Source of the DNA: Phycisphaerales bacterium
GTDB taxonomy: Bacteria > Planctomycetota > Phycisphaerae > Sedimentisphaerales > Anaerobacaceae
Direction of reading: 5' to 3'
DNA: 5,394 bases
NCBI GenBank assembly: GCA_011057845.1
Contig: DSDB01000065.1
Coordinates: forward strand, 1 to 5,394
Positions 1 through 5,394 of this stretch are shown in pieces. The notes under the pieces are model-generated. The model did not search any database and was not told the DNA's origin. It saw nothing but the letters and a program-made list of their open reading frames with translations. Numbering within the stretch: position 1 is the stretch's first letter; each line of letters begins with the position of its first letter. The translations under genes and the position numbers were made by a program.

Positions 1-23
1 CGAGTCGCTAACCCAGCGACTCG
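1..23 (-). terminator. Hairpin at the end of the operon, possible terminator
   Basis: CGAGTCGCT at 1-9 and AGCGACTCG at 15-23 are perfect 9-bp inverted arms with a 5-base loop. The stem contains the last codons of the stress protein gene and its TAG stop (10-8). It is well placed for an intrinsic terminator or a 3' stabilising hairpin, but the sequence that should carry the T-run lies outside the window. The hairpin itself is certain in sequence; the function is inferred. Confidence 0.5.
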
Positions 24-496
24 TACATTTCCCAGACCCTGTCGGCGTCCTTGACGATGAGCACGGAGCAGGCGGCGCTGCGCATGGCCCGCTCGGCCTC
101 GTCGTAGAACTCATCCCGACGGCTGCGGATATGAGAGACCTCGCCAATGACCAGCAGGTCCACGTCGTTGGCGTTGATGGCATCGATGATTTCCTTGTGA
201 ACGCTGCCCTTGCTTTGAATCTTTGTGACGGGGACGCCTTTCTTGAGCCCCAATTCGTTGACGTAGTTGAGGTACCGTTCGGCGTCGGCTTCCATGTCGT
301 GCTCGTACTCCAGTTGCTCATCGGCCAGGAAGATGCGGGCCTTGAGCAGGTCTTCGACGGCGCGGGTGTTGACGACGTAGCAGGCGAATAGGTCGGCGCC
401 GGTGGCCGCGGCCAGGCATATCGCGTACTGCGCCGCGGTGACCGACTGTTCGGTCCCGTCGATGTAAACCATGATTTTGCGAATCAGGCTACTCAT
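8..496 (-). CDS. Universal stress protein (UspA-like, single domain)
   Basis: This 162-residue protein is about the usual length of a single Usp domain. The N-terminus has the Usp first strand and helix: residues 8-14 (IMVYIDG, with the typical Asp at 13), then a helix through 'AAQYAICLAAATGADL'. Residues 109-118 (ANDVDLLVIG) match the strand before the nucleotide loop, and 142-149 (ACSVLIVK) match the last strand. There is no signal peptide or membrane segment, so it should be cytoplasmic. The ATP-binding pattern G-2x-G-9x-G-S/T is not conserved after Gly118: the following residues run E-V-S-H, with Tyr131-Asp132 where Gly-Ser/Thr is expected. It therefore resembles the class of Usp proteins not expected to bind ATP (inference). 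Its start overlaps the end of the subunit D gene by 8 bases and has a GGAG site 7 bases upstream, which supports this start and translational coupling. Its target is unknown; a link to the ATPase is suggested only by position. Confidence 0.9.
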   Translation of the reverse strand: MSSLIRKIMVYIDGTEQSVTAAQYAICLAAATGADLFACYVVNTRAVEDLLKARIFLADEQLEYEHDMEADAERYLNYVNELGLKKGVPVTKIQSKGSVHKEIIDAINANDVDLLVIGEVSHIRSRRDEFYDEAERAMRSAACSVLIVKDADRVWEMYESLG

Positions 497-1142
497 GACG
501 CTTCTCCATCGCTGCGGTTCGTTTGGCGTCCAGGTTCTCCTTGACGATCTTCATGAGCATCAGCATATCCCGCTCACTCTGTTCGAGGCGGCTCTCGATG
601 CTCCTGAGGCCCTCGGTCAGGTTGGGGATGGCGATCTTTTCCAGGGCGTTGACCTTGCGGATGGTCTTCTTGACCTCATTGGCCAGCCGCAGAATGGAAA
701 TCTTCAGTTCGGACAGCTTGCCGAGCAGTTCGATGGCCTGCTTGAACGAATCCAGGGCGCTGTCGATCCAGAAGCTGGTTCCCATGGGACTGAAATAGGG
801 GGGGCGATCCCGATATTCGGTGTCTACGACGGGCAGGTTGACGCCCATGACCTTGCGGTATCGCACGTCGATTTTTGTTGAGATGTTGACGGCGCCGATG
901 AGGTATTGGACTTTCAGGCGGCCCATATCGAAGACGGCCTCCTCCAGGGAGCGATAGGCCCTGGCCAGGGCCGACTCGACACGCTCCTGATAATCGGCGG
1001 CCTGATCGACCAGCGAGAGCAGTTCGATGATCAGGATATTGCGTTTCTGATCAAGCAGTTCATAGCCCTGTTGGGCGAACTTGAGATCGCTTCTCAGTCG
1101 CAGGAGATTGGTCTTTGTAGGTGCGTAGTTTGTCGTCGGCAT
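489..1142 (-). CDS. atpD: V/A-type ATP synthase subunit D (central rotor shaft)
   Basis: Subunit D forms the central shaft that turns inside the A3B3 head and couples ATP turnover to ion movement through the membrane ring. The protein is 217 residues, normal for the family. It opens with the conserved N-terminal helix (PTKTNLLRLRSDLKFAQQG, residues 8-26; the family has TRMNLLRLK...). It ends with the hallmark C-terminal helix, residues 155-200, including 'NEVKKTIRKVNALEKIAIP' and 'LEQSERDMLMLMKIVKE'. The two long helices fold back as the coiled-coil shaft; residues 95-125 form the short middle part. The V-type symbol atpD used here is not the F-type beta subunit of the same name. The gene follows subunit B after a 126-base spacer and overlaps the stress protein gene by 8 bases. 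The ATG is chosen because the conserved helix begins a few residues later, although no Shine-Dalgarno sequence is seen in the 25 bases before it. Confidence 0.96.
   Translation of the reverse strand: MPTTNYAPTKTNLLRLRSDLKFAQQGYELLDQKRNILIIELLSLVDQAADYQERVESALARAYRSLEEAVFDMGRLKVQYLIGAVNISTKIDVRYRKVMGVNLPVVDTEYRDRPPYFSPMGTSFWIDSALDSFKQAIELLGKLSELKISILRLANEVKKTIRKVNALEKIAIPNLTEGLRSIESRLEQSERDMLMLMKIVKENLDAKRTAAMEKRHE
504..507 (-). promoter_or_regulatory. Shine-Dalgarno site of the universal stress protein gene
   Basis: On the minus strand GGAG (within GGAGAAG) lies 7 bases before the ATG at 496. It sits inside the last codons of the subunit D gene. Together with the 8-base gene overlap it implies that ribosomes finishing D can restart on the stress protein gene. 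Confidence 0.75.
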
Positions 1143-1184
1143 GGCTTATATCGTATATCGTCGTTCGCGCGTCGTATGTCCCTT

Positions 1185-1218
1185 AGCCACAGATTTCACA
1201 GATTATTGAACTGTGGCT
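1185..1218. repeat. Inverted repeat with internal CACAGATT direct repeat
   Basis: AGCCACAG at 1185-1192 and CTGTGGCT at 1211-1218 are perfect 8-bp inverted arms around an 18-base loop. Inside, CACAGATT occurs at 1188-1195 and again at 1197-1204, a 9-base period. GTGGCT also recurs at 1213-1218 and 1220-1225. In RNA the arms could form a hairpin between the B and D reading frames. There is no T-run after the stem on the minus strand, so it is not a typical intrinsic terminator. It resembles dispersed intergenic repeats I recall from environmental bacteria, but that cannot be shown from one copy. Confidence 0.7.
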
Positions 1219-1226
1219 CGTGGCTT

Positions 1227-1266
1227 ATGCTCTTATGCTCTTATGCTCTTATGCTCTTATGCTCTT
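1227..1266. repeat. Tandem repeat, five perfect copies of an 8-bp unit
   Basis: The unit ATGCTCTT (minus strand AAGAGCAT) occurs five times without mismatch or spacer at 1227, 1235, 1243, 1251 and 1259. Adjacent GGCTT at 1222-1226 looks like a decayed partial copy. The array ends two bases from the subunit B stop codon and lies in the transcribed spacer. Eight is not a multiple of three and the array is non-coding, so copy-number change by slippage would not alter a protein. Each copy carries a purine-rich AAGAG on the RNA strand. Confidence 0.95.
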
Positions 1267-1268
1267 TC

Positions 1269-2669
1269 TTACTTTCCGTAGAACTTCTCGATTTCTTCTT
1301 CGGTGATTCGGTGCAGTTCGTCGGCGGGCAACATACTGAGGACTTTCCAGCCGATGTCAAGGGTCTGCTCGATACTGCGCTCCTCGTCCTTTCGCTGGGA
1401 GACGAATTGCTGTTCGAACGCTTTGCCGAAATCGAGATACGTATGGTCCAGGGGCGTCAGCTCCTCCTCGCCGATGACCGAGGCCAGGTTGCGGACGTCC
1501 TTGACGTAGCTATAGGCGGCGAAGAGCTGGCTGGCCAGATGGGGGTGATCCTCGCGCGTCATGCCTTCGCCGATGCCGTCTTTCATCAGGCGCGACAGCG
1601 AGGGCAGGCCGGCCACCGGGGGATAGATGCCTCGGCCGTCCATTTCACGCTCGAAGACGATCTGGCCTTCGGTGATGTAGCCGGACAGGTCCGGCACGGG
1701 ATGGGAGATGTCGTCGTTGGGCATGGTGAGGATGGGCAGGGATGTGATGGAGCCCTTGCGTCCCTTGATCATGCCGGAGCGTTCGTACAGCTCGGCCAGG
1801 TCGGAATAGAGGTAGCCGGGATAGCCCTTTCGCGAGGGGATTTCGCCGCGGATGGTGGAGATTTCGCGGAGGCTCTCGCAGTAGTTGGTCATGTCGGTCA
1901 TGATGACCAGCACGTGCATATCCTCGTTGAAGGCCAGATGCTCGGCGAGGGTCAGGGCGGTTCGCGGGGTGATCAGCCGTTCGATGGAGGGGTCCGAGGC
2001 CAGCGAGAGGAACAATGCGACGTTCGAGAGCACGCCGCTTTCCTCGAAGGAGCGGACGAAGAACTGGGCGACATCGTGTTTGACGCCCATCGCGGCGAAG
2101 ACGACGGCGAACTCGGTCTCGGAGCCGCGGATTTTGGCCTGGCGGGCGATCTGGGCGGCCAGCTCGTTGTGGGGCAGGCCGTTGCCGGAGAAGATGGGCA
2201 GCTTCTGGCCGCGGATGAGGGTGTTCATGCCGTCGATGACGGAGATGCCCGTCTGGATGAAGTCGCGGGGGTACTGGCGGGCGGTCGGATTGATCGCCAT
2301 GCCGTTGACGTCGAGGTCGAGGTCGCTTCGCGGGGCCGGTCCTCCGTCAATGGGGTTGCCCAGGCCGTTGAAGACGCGGCCGAGCATCTCTTTGGACACG
2401 GAGATGGTCAGGGGCTTGCCGGAGAAGCGGATTCTCGTGGACGGCAGGGTCAGGCCCGCGGTGCCTTCAAAGACCTGGACGACGACCCTGTTCGTGGACG
2501 ACTCCAGAACGATGCCCATTCGGATGTGCCCGTTCTTGTCCACGCATTCGATCAACTCGCGGTAGCCCACGGGGTGCGTCTTGCTGACGAAGATGAGCGG
2601 GCCGTCGATTTTCTCGACGCCGATGTATTCACGGGCCGACAGAAGACGCCTGTGCTTCAGATCAGGCAT
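1269..2669 (-). CDS. atpB: V/A-type ATP synthase subunit B (non-catalytic head subunit)
   Basis: Subunit B alternates with A in the A3B3 head and contributes the non-catalytic half of each nucleotide site. The protein is 466 residues, full length for the family. An N-terminal beta barrel (about 10-80) is followed by the nucleotide-fold domain. The P-loop is degenerate as expected for B: SGNGLPHN at 161-168 has no Lys-Thr. MTDMTNYCESLREI (257-270) is a family signature at the Walker B position. Arg360 in 'LPSLSRLMKDG' matches the arginine that B inserts into the catalytic site of A in related enzymes (alignment by eye). The C-terminal helical part ends in an acidic 'EEEIEKFYGK'. The start overlaps the end of subunit A by 8 bases and has a strong GGAGG six bases upstream. 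The symbol follows V-type naming and is not the F-type a subunit. Confidence 0.98.
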   Translation of the reverse strand: MPDLKHRRLLSAREYIGVEKIDGPLIFVSKTHPVGYRELIECVDKNGHIRMGIVLESSTNRVVVQVFEGTAGLTLPSTRIRFSGKPLTISVSKEMLGRVFNGLGNPIDGGPAPRSDLDLDVNGMAINPTARQYPRDFIQTGISVIDGMNTLIRGQKLPIFSGNGLPHNELAAQIARQAKIRGSETEFAVVFAAMGVKHDVAQFFVRSFEESGVLSNVALFLSLASDPSIERLITPRTALTLAEHLAFNEDMHVLVIMTDMTNYCESLREISTIRGEIPSRKGYPGYLYSDLAELYERSGMIKGRKGSITSLPILTMPNDDISHPVPDLSGYITEGQIVFEREMDGRGIYPPVAGLPSLSRLMKDGIGEGMTREDHPHLASQLFAAYSYVKDVRNLASVIGEEELTPLDHTYLDFGKAFEQQFVSQRKDEERSIEQTLDIGWKVLSMLPADELHRITEEEIEKFYGK

Positions 2670-4434
2670 GTAAGGCCTCCAATTGATCCATGGAACGGCC
2701 CAGGCGGGCCTCGATCTTGTCCAGATCGGACAGATCGTCGTTGGGTACGGAGAATTTCATTTTGATGATGTCCTGGTAGACCTTCATCTTTCGCAGTTCG
2801 ACGAGGGTGGCGCCGGCCTTGATGACATCGCGGCCGCGTTTCCAGTATTCGACGATGATATGCAGCATACGGGCCTGTTTGGGGACGACGGAGAACATAT
2901 CGATCTTGTCGTAGGCGTTCTGCTGGAGGAAGGCGTTCTTGAACAGGGTGCAGACCTCGATGATGAATCGCTGCGTGTCGGGCAGGGCGTCTGGACCGAC
3001 GAGTTTGACCACCTGCTGAAGCCGCACTTCCCTCTGGAGCAGGTCCATGATCTCGGTGCGGTCGTCGAGCCAGGCGGCGCCCACCTGTTGCTCCCACCAG
3101 ACGGCGATGTCGTTGAGATACTCGCTGTAGCTGTCCAGCCACGAGATGGCGGGGTAGTGGCGGGCGTTGGCCAGGTGGCGGTCGAGAGCCCAGAAGCAGC
3201 GGATGAAGCGTTTGGTGTGCTGGGTGACGGGTTCGGAGAAGTCGCCACCGGGCGGGGAGACGGCGCCGATGATCGTGACCGAGCCGGTTTGGCCGTTGAG
3301 GGCTTCCATGGAGCCGGCTCGTTCGTAGAATTCGGCGACTTTGGTGGGCAGATAGGCGGGGAAGCCTTCTTCGGCGGGCATTTCCTCCATACGGCCGGAG
3401 AGTTCGCGGAGGGCTTCGGCCCAGCGGCTGGTGGAGTCGGCCATGACGGCGACGTGATAGCCCTGGTCGCGGAAGTATTCGGCCATCGTGATGCCGGTGT
3501 AGATGCTGGCTTCACGGGCGGAGACGGGCATGTTGGAGGTATTGGCGATGAGGATGGTTCGCTCCATGAGGGATCGGCCGCTGCGGGGGTCGATCAGGGC
3601 GGGGAATTCGGCGAGCACGTCGGTGATTTCGTTGCCTCGCTCGCCGCATCCGATGTAGACGATGATGTCGGCGTCGCACCACTTGGCGACGGCCTGCTGG
3701 GTCATGGTCTTTCCGGTGCCGAAGCCTCCGGGGATGGCCACGGTGCCGCCTCGGGCGACGGGAAAGAGCGTGTCGATGACGCGCTGGCCGGTGATCAGGG
3801 GCGTGTCGAGGGGCAGTCGTCGGGCGGTGGGGCGCTGGACGCGGATGGGCCAGCGGTGCATGAGAGTCAGATTTTTGCTTTGACCGTTTTCGGTTTGCAG
3901 GACGGCAATGACGTCTTCCACGGTGTAATCGCCTTCGGGCACGACCGATTCGAGTATGCCTGCATCTTTCGGGGGTACGAGAATCTTGTGCTTGAAGTTC
4001 TCGGTCTCCTGGACGGCGCCGAGGACGGATCCTTCGGAGACACGGTCGCCGGTTTTGACGGCGGGCACGAAATGCCACTTCTTCTCACGGTTCAGGGAGG
4101 GGATTGTGATACCGCGATTGATGTAGATGTCCGACATCTCGCGGATGGCTTCGAGGGGTCTCTGGATACCGTCGTAGATCGTTCCGATCATGCCCGGTCC
4201 GAGTTCCACGGACAACTGCATGCCGGCTCCGTAGACGGGGTCGTAGGGGGCGATGCCGGTGGTGTCTTCGTAGACCTGGATCACGGCGCCGCCGGATTCG
4301 AGCTTGATCAGCTCTCCGATGAGCCTCTGCTCGCCGACGCGGACGAGTTCGAACATCTCGGCGTCGGTGATGCCCATGACCTCGATGACGGGCCCGTTGA
4401 CCCGCCTGACTTGTCCAATGATTCTATCGCTCAT
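2662..4434 (-). CDS. atpA: V/A-type ATP synthase subunit A (catalytic head subunit)
   Basis: This is the ATP-hydrolysing or ATP-making subunit of the rotary ATPase head. It has 590 residues, normal for the family and with no intein. The N-terminal barrel (about 1-75) is followed by the A-specific 'non-homologous' insertion (about 118-190), which separates subunit A from F-type beta. The catalytic domain shows the P-loop GGFGTGKT at 236-243 (Lys242, Thr243), CGERGNE at 263-269 with the catalytic Glu265, and the Walker B strand VAVMADSTSRWAEALRE from 328 with Asp333. Residues 353-366 (PAEEGFPAYLPTKV) and 391-400 (AVSPPGGDFS) are also typical of A. The helical C-terminal domain ends near 590. 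The P-loop differs from the usual GPFGSGKT by Pro to Gly and Ser to Thr. The start overlaps subunit E as ATGA, with a weak AAGAG five bases upstream. The symbol is V-type, not the F-type alpha subunit. Confidence 0.98.
   Translation of the reverse strand: MSDRIIGQVRRVNGPVIEVMGITDAEMFELVRVGEQRLIGELIKLESGGAVIQVYEDTTGIAPYDPVYGAGMQLSVELGPGMIGTIYDGIQRPLEAIREMSDIYINRGITIPSLNREKKWHFVPAVKTGDRVSEGSVLGAVQETENFKHKILVPPKDAGILESVVPEGDYTVEDVIAVLQTENGQSKNLTLMHRWPIRVQRPTARRLPLDTPLITGQRVIDTLFPVARGGTVAIPGGFGTGKTMTQQAVAKWCDADIIVYIGCGERGNEITDVLAEFPALIDPRSGRSLMERTILIANTSNMPVSAREASIYTGITMAEYFRDQGYHVAVMADSTSRWAEALRELSGRMEEMPAEEGFPAYLPTKVAEFYERAGSMEALNGQTGSVTIIGAVSPPGGDFSEPVTQHTKRFIRCFWALDRHLANARHYPAISWLDSYSEYLNDIAVWWEQQVGAAWLDDRTEIMDLLQREVRLQQVVKLVGPDALPDTQRFIIEVCTLFKNAFLQQNAYDKIDMFSVVPKQARMLHIIVEYWKRGRDVIKAGATLVELRKMKVYQDIIKMKFSVPNDDLSDLDKIEARLGRSMDQLEALHA
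2676..2680 (-). promoter_or_regulatory. Shine-Dalgarno site of subunit B
   Basis: GGAGG on the minus strand sits six bases before the ATG at 2669, inside the last codons of the subunit A gene. It is the strongest ribosome binding site in the window. With the 8-base overlap it fits tight coupling of A and B, which are needed in equal numbers. Confidence 0.85.
4431..4434 (-). other. ATGA stop-start overlap of subunits E and A
   Basis: The ATG of subunit A (4434-4432) shares two bases with the TGA of subunit E (4433-4431). This four-base overlap is a classic sign of translational coupling. Only a weak AAGAG (4444-4440) precedes the start, so initiation on A may rely on ribosomes arriving from E. 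Confidence 0.9.
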
Positions 4435-5084
4435 GGCTGCTCTTGCGGATTATCGGTGAACAGGGCGGTGTAAACCAACCGCCTGATTTCACGCTCGTTT
4501 CTTGACATTCGCGTCTTGACCTGGTTGTTGAAGGCGATGCGGCCGCTGGCGGCCGTCAGGATGACGCCCTGAAAACTCAACGGGCGGCCCTCGGACAGTC
4601 GCAGCGAGACCTGTTGTCCGGTTCTTGCGGCGACCTCAGCGGCGGCCTGGGCCAGGAGGTCGTCCGTGATCAGGGCCCGTTCAGCCTGGGAGGCGCTGAC
4701 CTCGGCGGCGTCGACGTCCAGGCCGATGGCGGCCTCGGTGATCCATCGCCTCAATATAGAAGGATACTCGGGGCGGTCGATCATGGCCTGGAGCTTGCGT
4801 TCGGCGCGGTCGAGGATGTCCTGCACGGCCTGGGCCCGAAAGCCCATGACCCGGCGTTTGGCCTCCAGGTCGGCGGCCGAGGCGGCGCGGCGCAGGATGG
4901 TATCAGCCTGGCGGCGGCCCCGTTGACGGGCCTCCTCCAGAAGGGCATCGGCTTTCTTCCGTGCGTACTTGCGTTTCTCCGCGGCCTGCTGCTCGGCTTC
5001 GCGGATGACCCGCTGCTCCTCGTCATGGGCGTCCGCTTCGATGCCCATGAGTAATGCGGCGTTGTCTTCAATTGGCGGTTTCAT
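4431..5084 (-). CDS. atpE: V/A-type ATP synthase subunit E (peripheral stalk)
   Basis: Subunit E is the peripheral stalk protein that, paired with G, anchors the A3B3 head to the membrane part and stops it turning with the rotor. The protein is 217 residues. Residues about 17-105 are a long charged helix rich in Ala, Glu, Lys and Arg with no proline, as expected for the stalk coiled coil. Residues about 106-210 form the globular domain that binds the head; FQGVILTAASGRIAFNN (171-187) is the clear family signature, followed by 'REIRRLVYTALF' (198-209). The ATG at 5084 has AAGAGG ten bases upstream. The gene lies 75 bases after subunit F and overlaps subunit A by four bases. Its usual partner G is not in the window. 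The symbol is V-type, not the F-type c subunit. Confidence 0.93.
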   Translation of the reverse strand: MKPPIEDNAALLMGIEADAHDEEQRVIREAEQQAAEKRKYARKKADALLEEARQRGRRQADTILRRAASAADLEAKRRVMGFRAQAVQDILDRAERKLQAMIDRPEYPSILRRWITEAAIGLDVDAAEVSASQAERALITDDLLAQAAAEVAARTGQQVSLRLSEGRPLSFQGVILTAASGRIAFNNQVKTRMSRNEREIRRLVYTALFTDNPQEQP

Positions 5085-5159
5085 CTATACTGCGCCTCTT
5101 GTGAGTTCGTACTTCTTCGCCGTCTTATCGGCGGGGTGTCCGCGTGTCCGGCCCACCGG
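5085..5159. other. F-E intergenic spacer
   Basis: This short transcribed gap between the stop of F and the start of E contains the AAGAGG ribosome binding site of E (5095-5100). It also has a small possible hairpin, CGCCG at 5118-5122 against CGGCG at 5129-5133 with a 6-base loop, and one arm of a wider inverted repeat that reaches into the F gene. I see no ORF and no T-run marking a terminator. Confidence 0.6.
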
Positions 5160-5211
5160 TTACAGGCGGACTCCGATAGCGATGTTCACCATCTCCTTGA
5201 TGGTGGGCCGG
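5148..5211. repeat. 10-bp inverted repeat spanning the end of subunit F
   Basis: CCGGCCCACC at 5148-5157 and GGTGGGCCGG at 5202-5211 are perfect, all but one base-pair GC, inverted arms 44 bases apart. One arm is in the last codons of F and the other just after its stop. The RNA could fold into a stable stem around the F stop codon. In GC-rich DNA chance is a real alternative. Confidence 0.55.
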
Positions 5212-5394
5212 CCCGGCCGTGGTCCGTGCCTGTCGGGGATTTCCACAATCAACGGGAAACTGACGGTGAACAAGTATTTGTCCACGGTTGACCGTATCAT
5301 CTCGGCGACCCGCTCGGTGATGATGATGATGGCGACTTCCCTGTCTTCGAGAAGCCCCTGAAAGGCCCGCAGGGCCTGCTCGGCGTCGCGGGCG
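5160..5394 (-). CDS. atpF: V/A-type ATP synthase subunit F, partial (5' end beyond the window)
   Basis: This is the C-terminal 77 residues of subunit F, the small central-stalk protein that sits beside D and tunes coupling and ATPase inhibition in related enzymes. Read on the minus strand from 5393 to a TAA at 5162-5160, it gives a helix (DAEQALRAFQGLLEDR), then the family strand and helix EVAIIIITERVAEMIRSTVD, then FPLIVEIPDRHGP and a final helix ending 'NIAIGVRL'. The ITERVAE and P-x-IVEIP patterns are characteristic of F. The whole protein in this family is about 100-115 residues, so roughly 25-40 residues and the start are missing at the right edge. The symbol is V-type, not the F-type b subunit. 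Confidence 0.92.
   Translation of the reverse strand, partial: ARDAEQALRAFQGLLEDREVAIIIITERVAEMIRSTVDKYLFTVSFPLIVEIPDRHGPRPGRPTIKEMVNIAIGVRL

Larger units (their letters stand above)
1143..1268. other. B-D intergenic spacer with repeats
   Basis: This is the longest non-coding stretch in the window. In transcription order it holds five octamer copies just after the subunit B stop, a short inverted repeat, and then an AT-richer stretch with two TATATCG copies (+ strand 1147-1160) just before the subunit D start. I see no small ORF, tRNA or convincing promoter. The segments GATATA and CAATAAT on the minus strand could pass as -10 elements, but neither has a recognisable -35 at the right distance. 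It may modulate the level of D relative to A and B, which D needs at one copy per three of each (inference). Confidence 0.7.

Noticed and set aside
1143..1268. CRISPR array or internal promoter in the B-D spacer
   Set aside because: The octamer copies are adjacent with no unique spacers, so it is not a CRISPR array. The AT-rich hexamers lack a paired -35 element at proper spacing, so no promoter is called.
906..2765. Open frame of about 619 codons on the plus strand opposite subunits B and D
   Set aside because: Its codons are in exact register with the sense codons of B and D, so its stops would need sense TTA, CTA or TCA, which are rare in these GC-rich genes. It even reads through the octamer repeat spacer. 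The protein has no family features, while the opposite strand encodes textbook subunits.
2784..3515. Minus-strand frames overlapping subunit A (also around 2657-3142, 3512-4078 and 3867-4088)
   Set aside because: Their Pro/Ser/Arg/Ala-rich, low-complexity translations are typical of the off-frames of a GC-rich gene. Subunit A is intact across the whole stretch with every key motif.
3700..3730. Possible intein at the subunit A P-loop
   Set aside because: Inteins are known at this site in some A subunits, but here the reading frame passes straight through the P-loop and the total length is normal.
2683..4473. Open frame of about 596 codons on the plus strand opposite subunit A
   Set aside because: It has the same codon-register effect as the frame opposite B and D. 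The Asp/Gly/Val-rich translation is what GC-rich antisense gives, and it matches no protein I recognise.
4541..4554. Palindrome GGCCGC-TG-GCGGCC
   Set aside because: It lies inside the conserved C-terminal domain of subunit E and encodes Ala- and Arg-type GC-rich codons; chance in GC-rich coding sequence is enough.
5319..5330. GAT x4 trinucleotide run
   Set aside because: It encodes four Ile residues of the beta strand in the conserved subunit F core, so it is ordinary coding sequence and not a microsatellite of note.

Overview
The window holds most of the soluble (V1/A1) part of an archaeal/vacuolar-type rotary ATPase operon, followed by a universal stress protein gene. All genes lie on the minus strand, so transcription runs from right to left. 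In transcription order they are the 3' part of subunit F (cut by the right edge), then E, catalytic A, non-catalytic B, D, and a UspA-like protein whose stop codon is 8 bases from the left edge. Both subunits of the A3B3 head, both central-stalk proteins (D and F) and one peripheral-stalk protein (E) are present. The membrane subunits (I/a and K/c), stalk subunit C/d and the second peripheral-stalk subunit G are not in this window.

Layout: 5160-5393 subunit F; 5085-5159 a 75-base spacer; 4431-5084 subunit E; a 4-base ATGA overlap; 2662-4434 subunit A; an 8-base overlap; 1269-2669 subunit B; 1143-1268 a 126-base spacer with an octamer tandem repeat and a small inverted repeat; 489-1142 subunit D; an 8-base overlap; 8-496 universal stress protein. 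A 9-bp-stem hairpin at 1-23 contains the last stop codon. The overlaps at E/A, A/B and D/usp imply one polycistronic message with translational coupling. The B-D gap is the largest break, and D is the one internal gene with no visible Shine-Dalgarno sequence. No convincing promoter was found, so the promoter probably lies upstream, beyond the right edge.

The organism is a GC-rich bacterium rather than an archaeon: there are good bacterial Shine-Dalgarno sites before B and usp, and the gene set is the compact bacterial type. The protein style, and the B-D spacer with its octamer array and CACAGATT-type motif, remind me of anaerobic or environmental Planctomycetota and related lineages. This is a weak inference from memory, not a demonstrated assignment.

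No wholly new system is visible. The points most worth a second look are the stress protein translationally coupled to the rotor-shaft gene, its loss of the usual Usp ATP-binding glycines, the repeat-filled B-D spacer, and an unusual catalytic P-loop in subunit A (GGFGTGKT instead of the family's usual GPFGSGKT).
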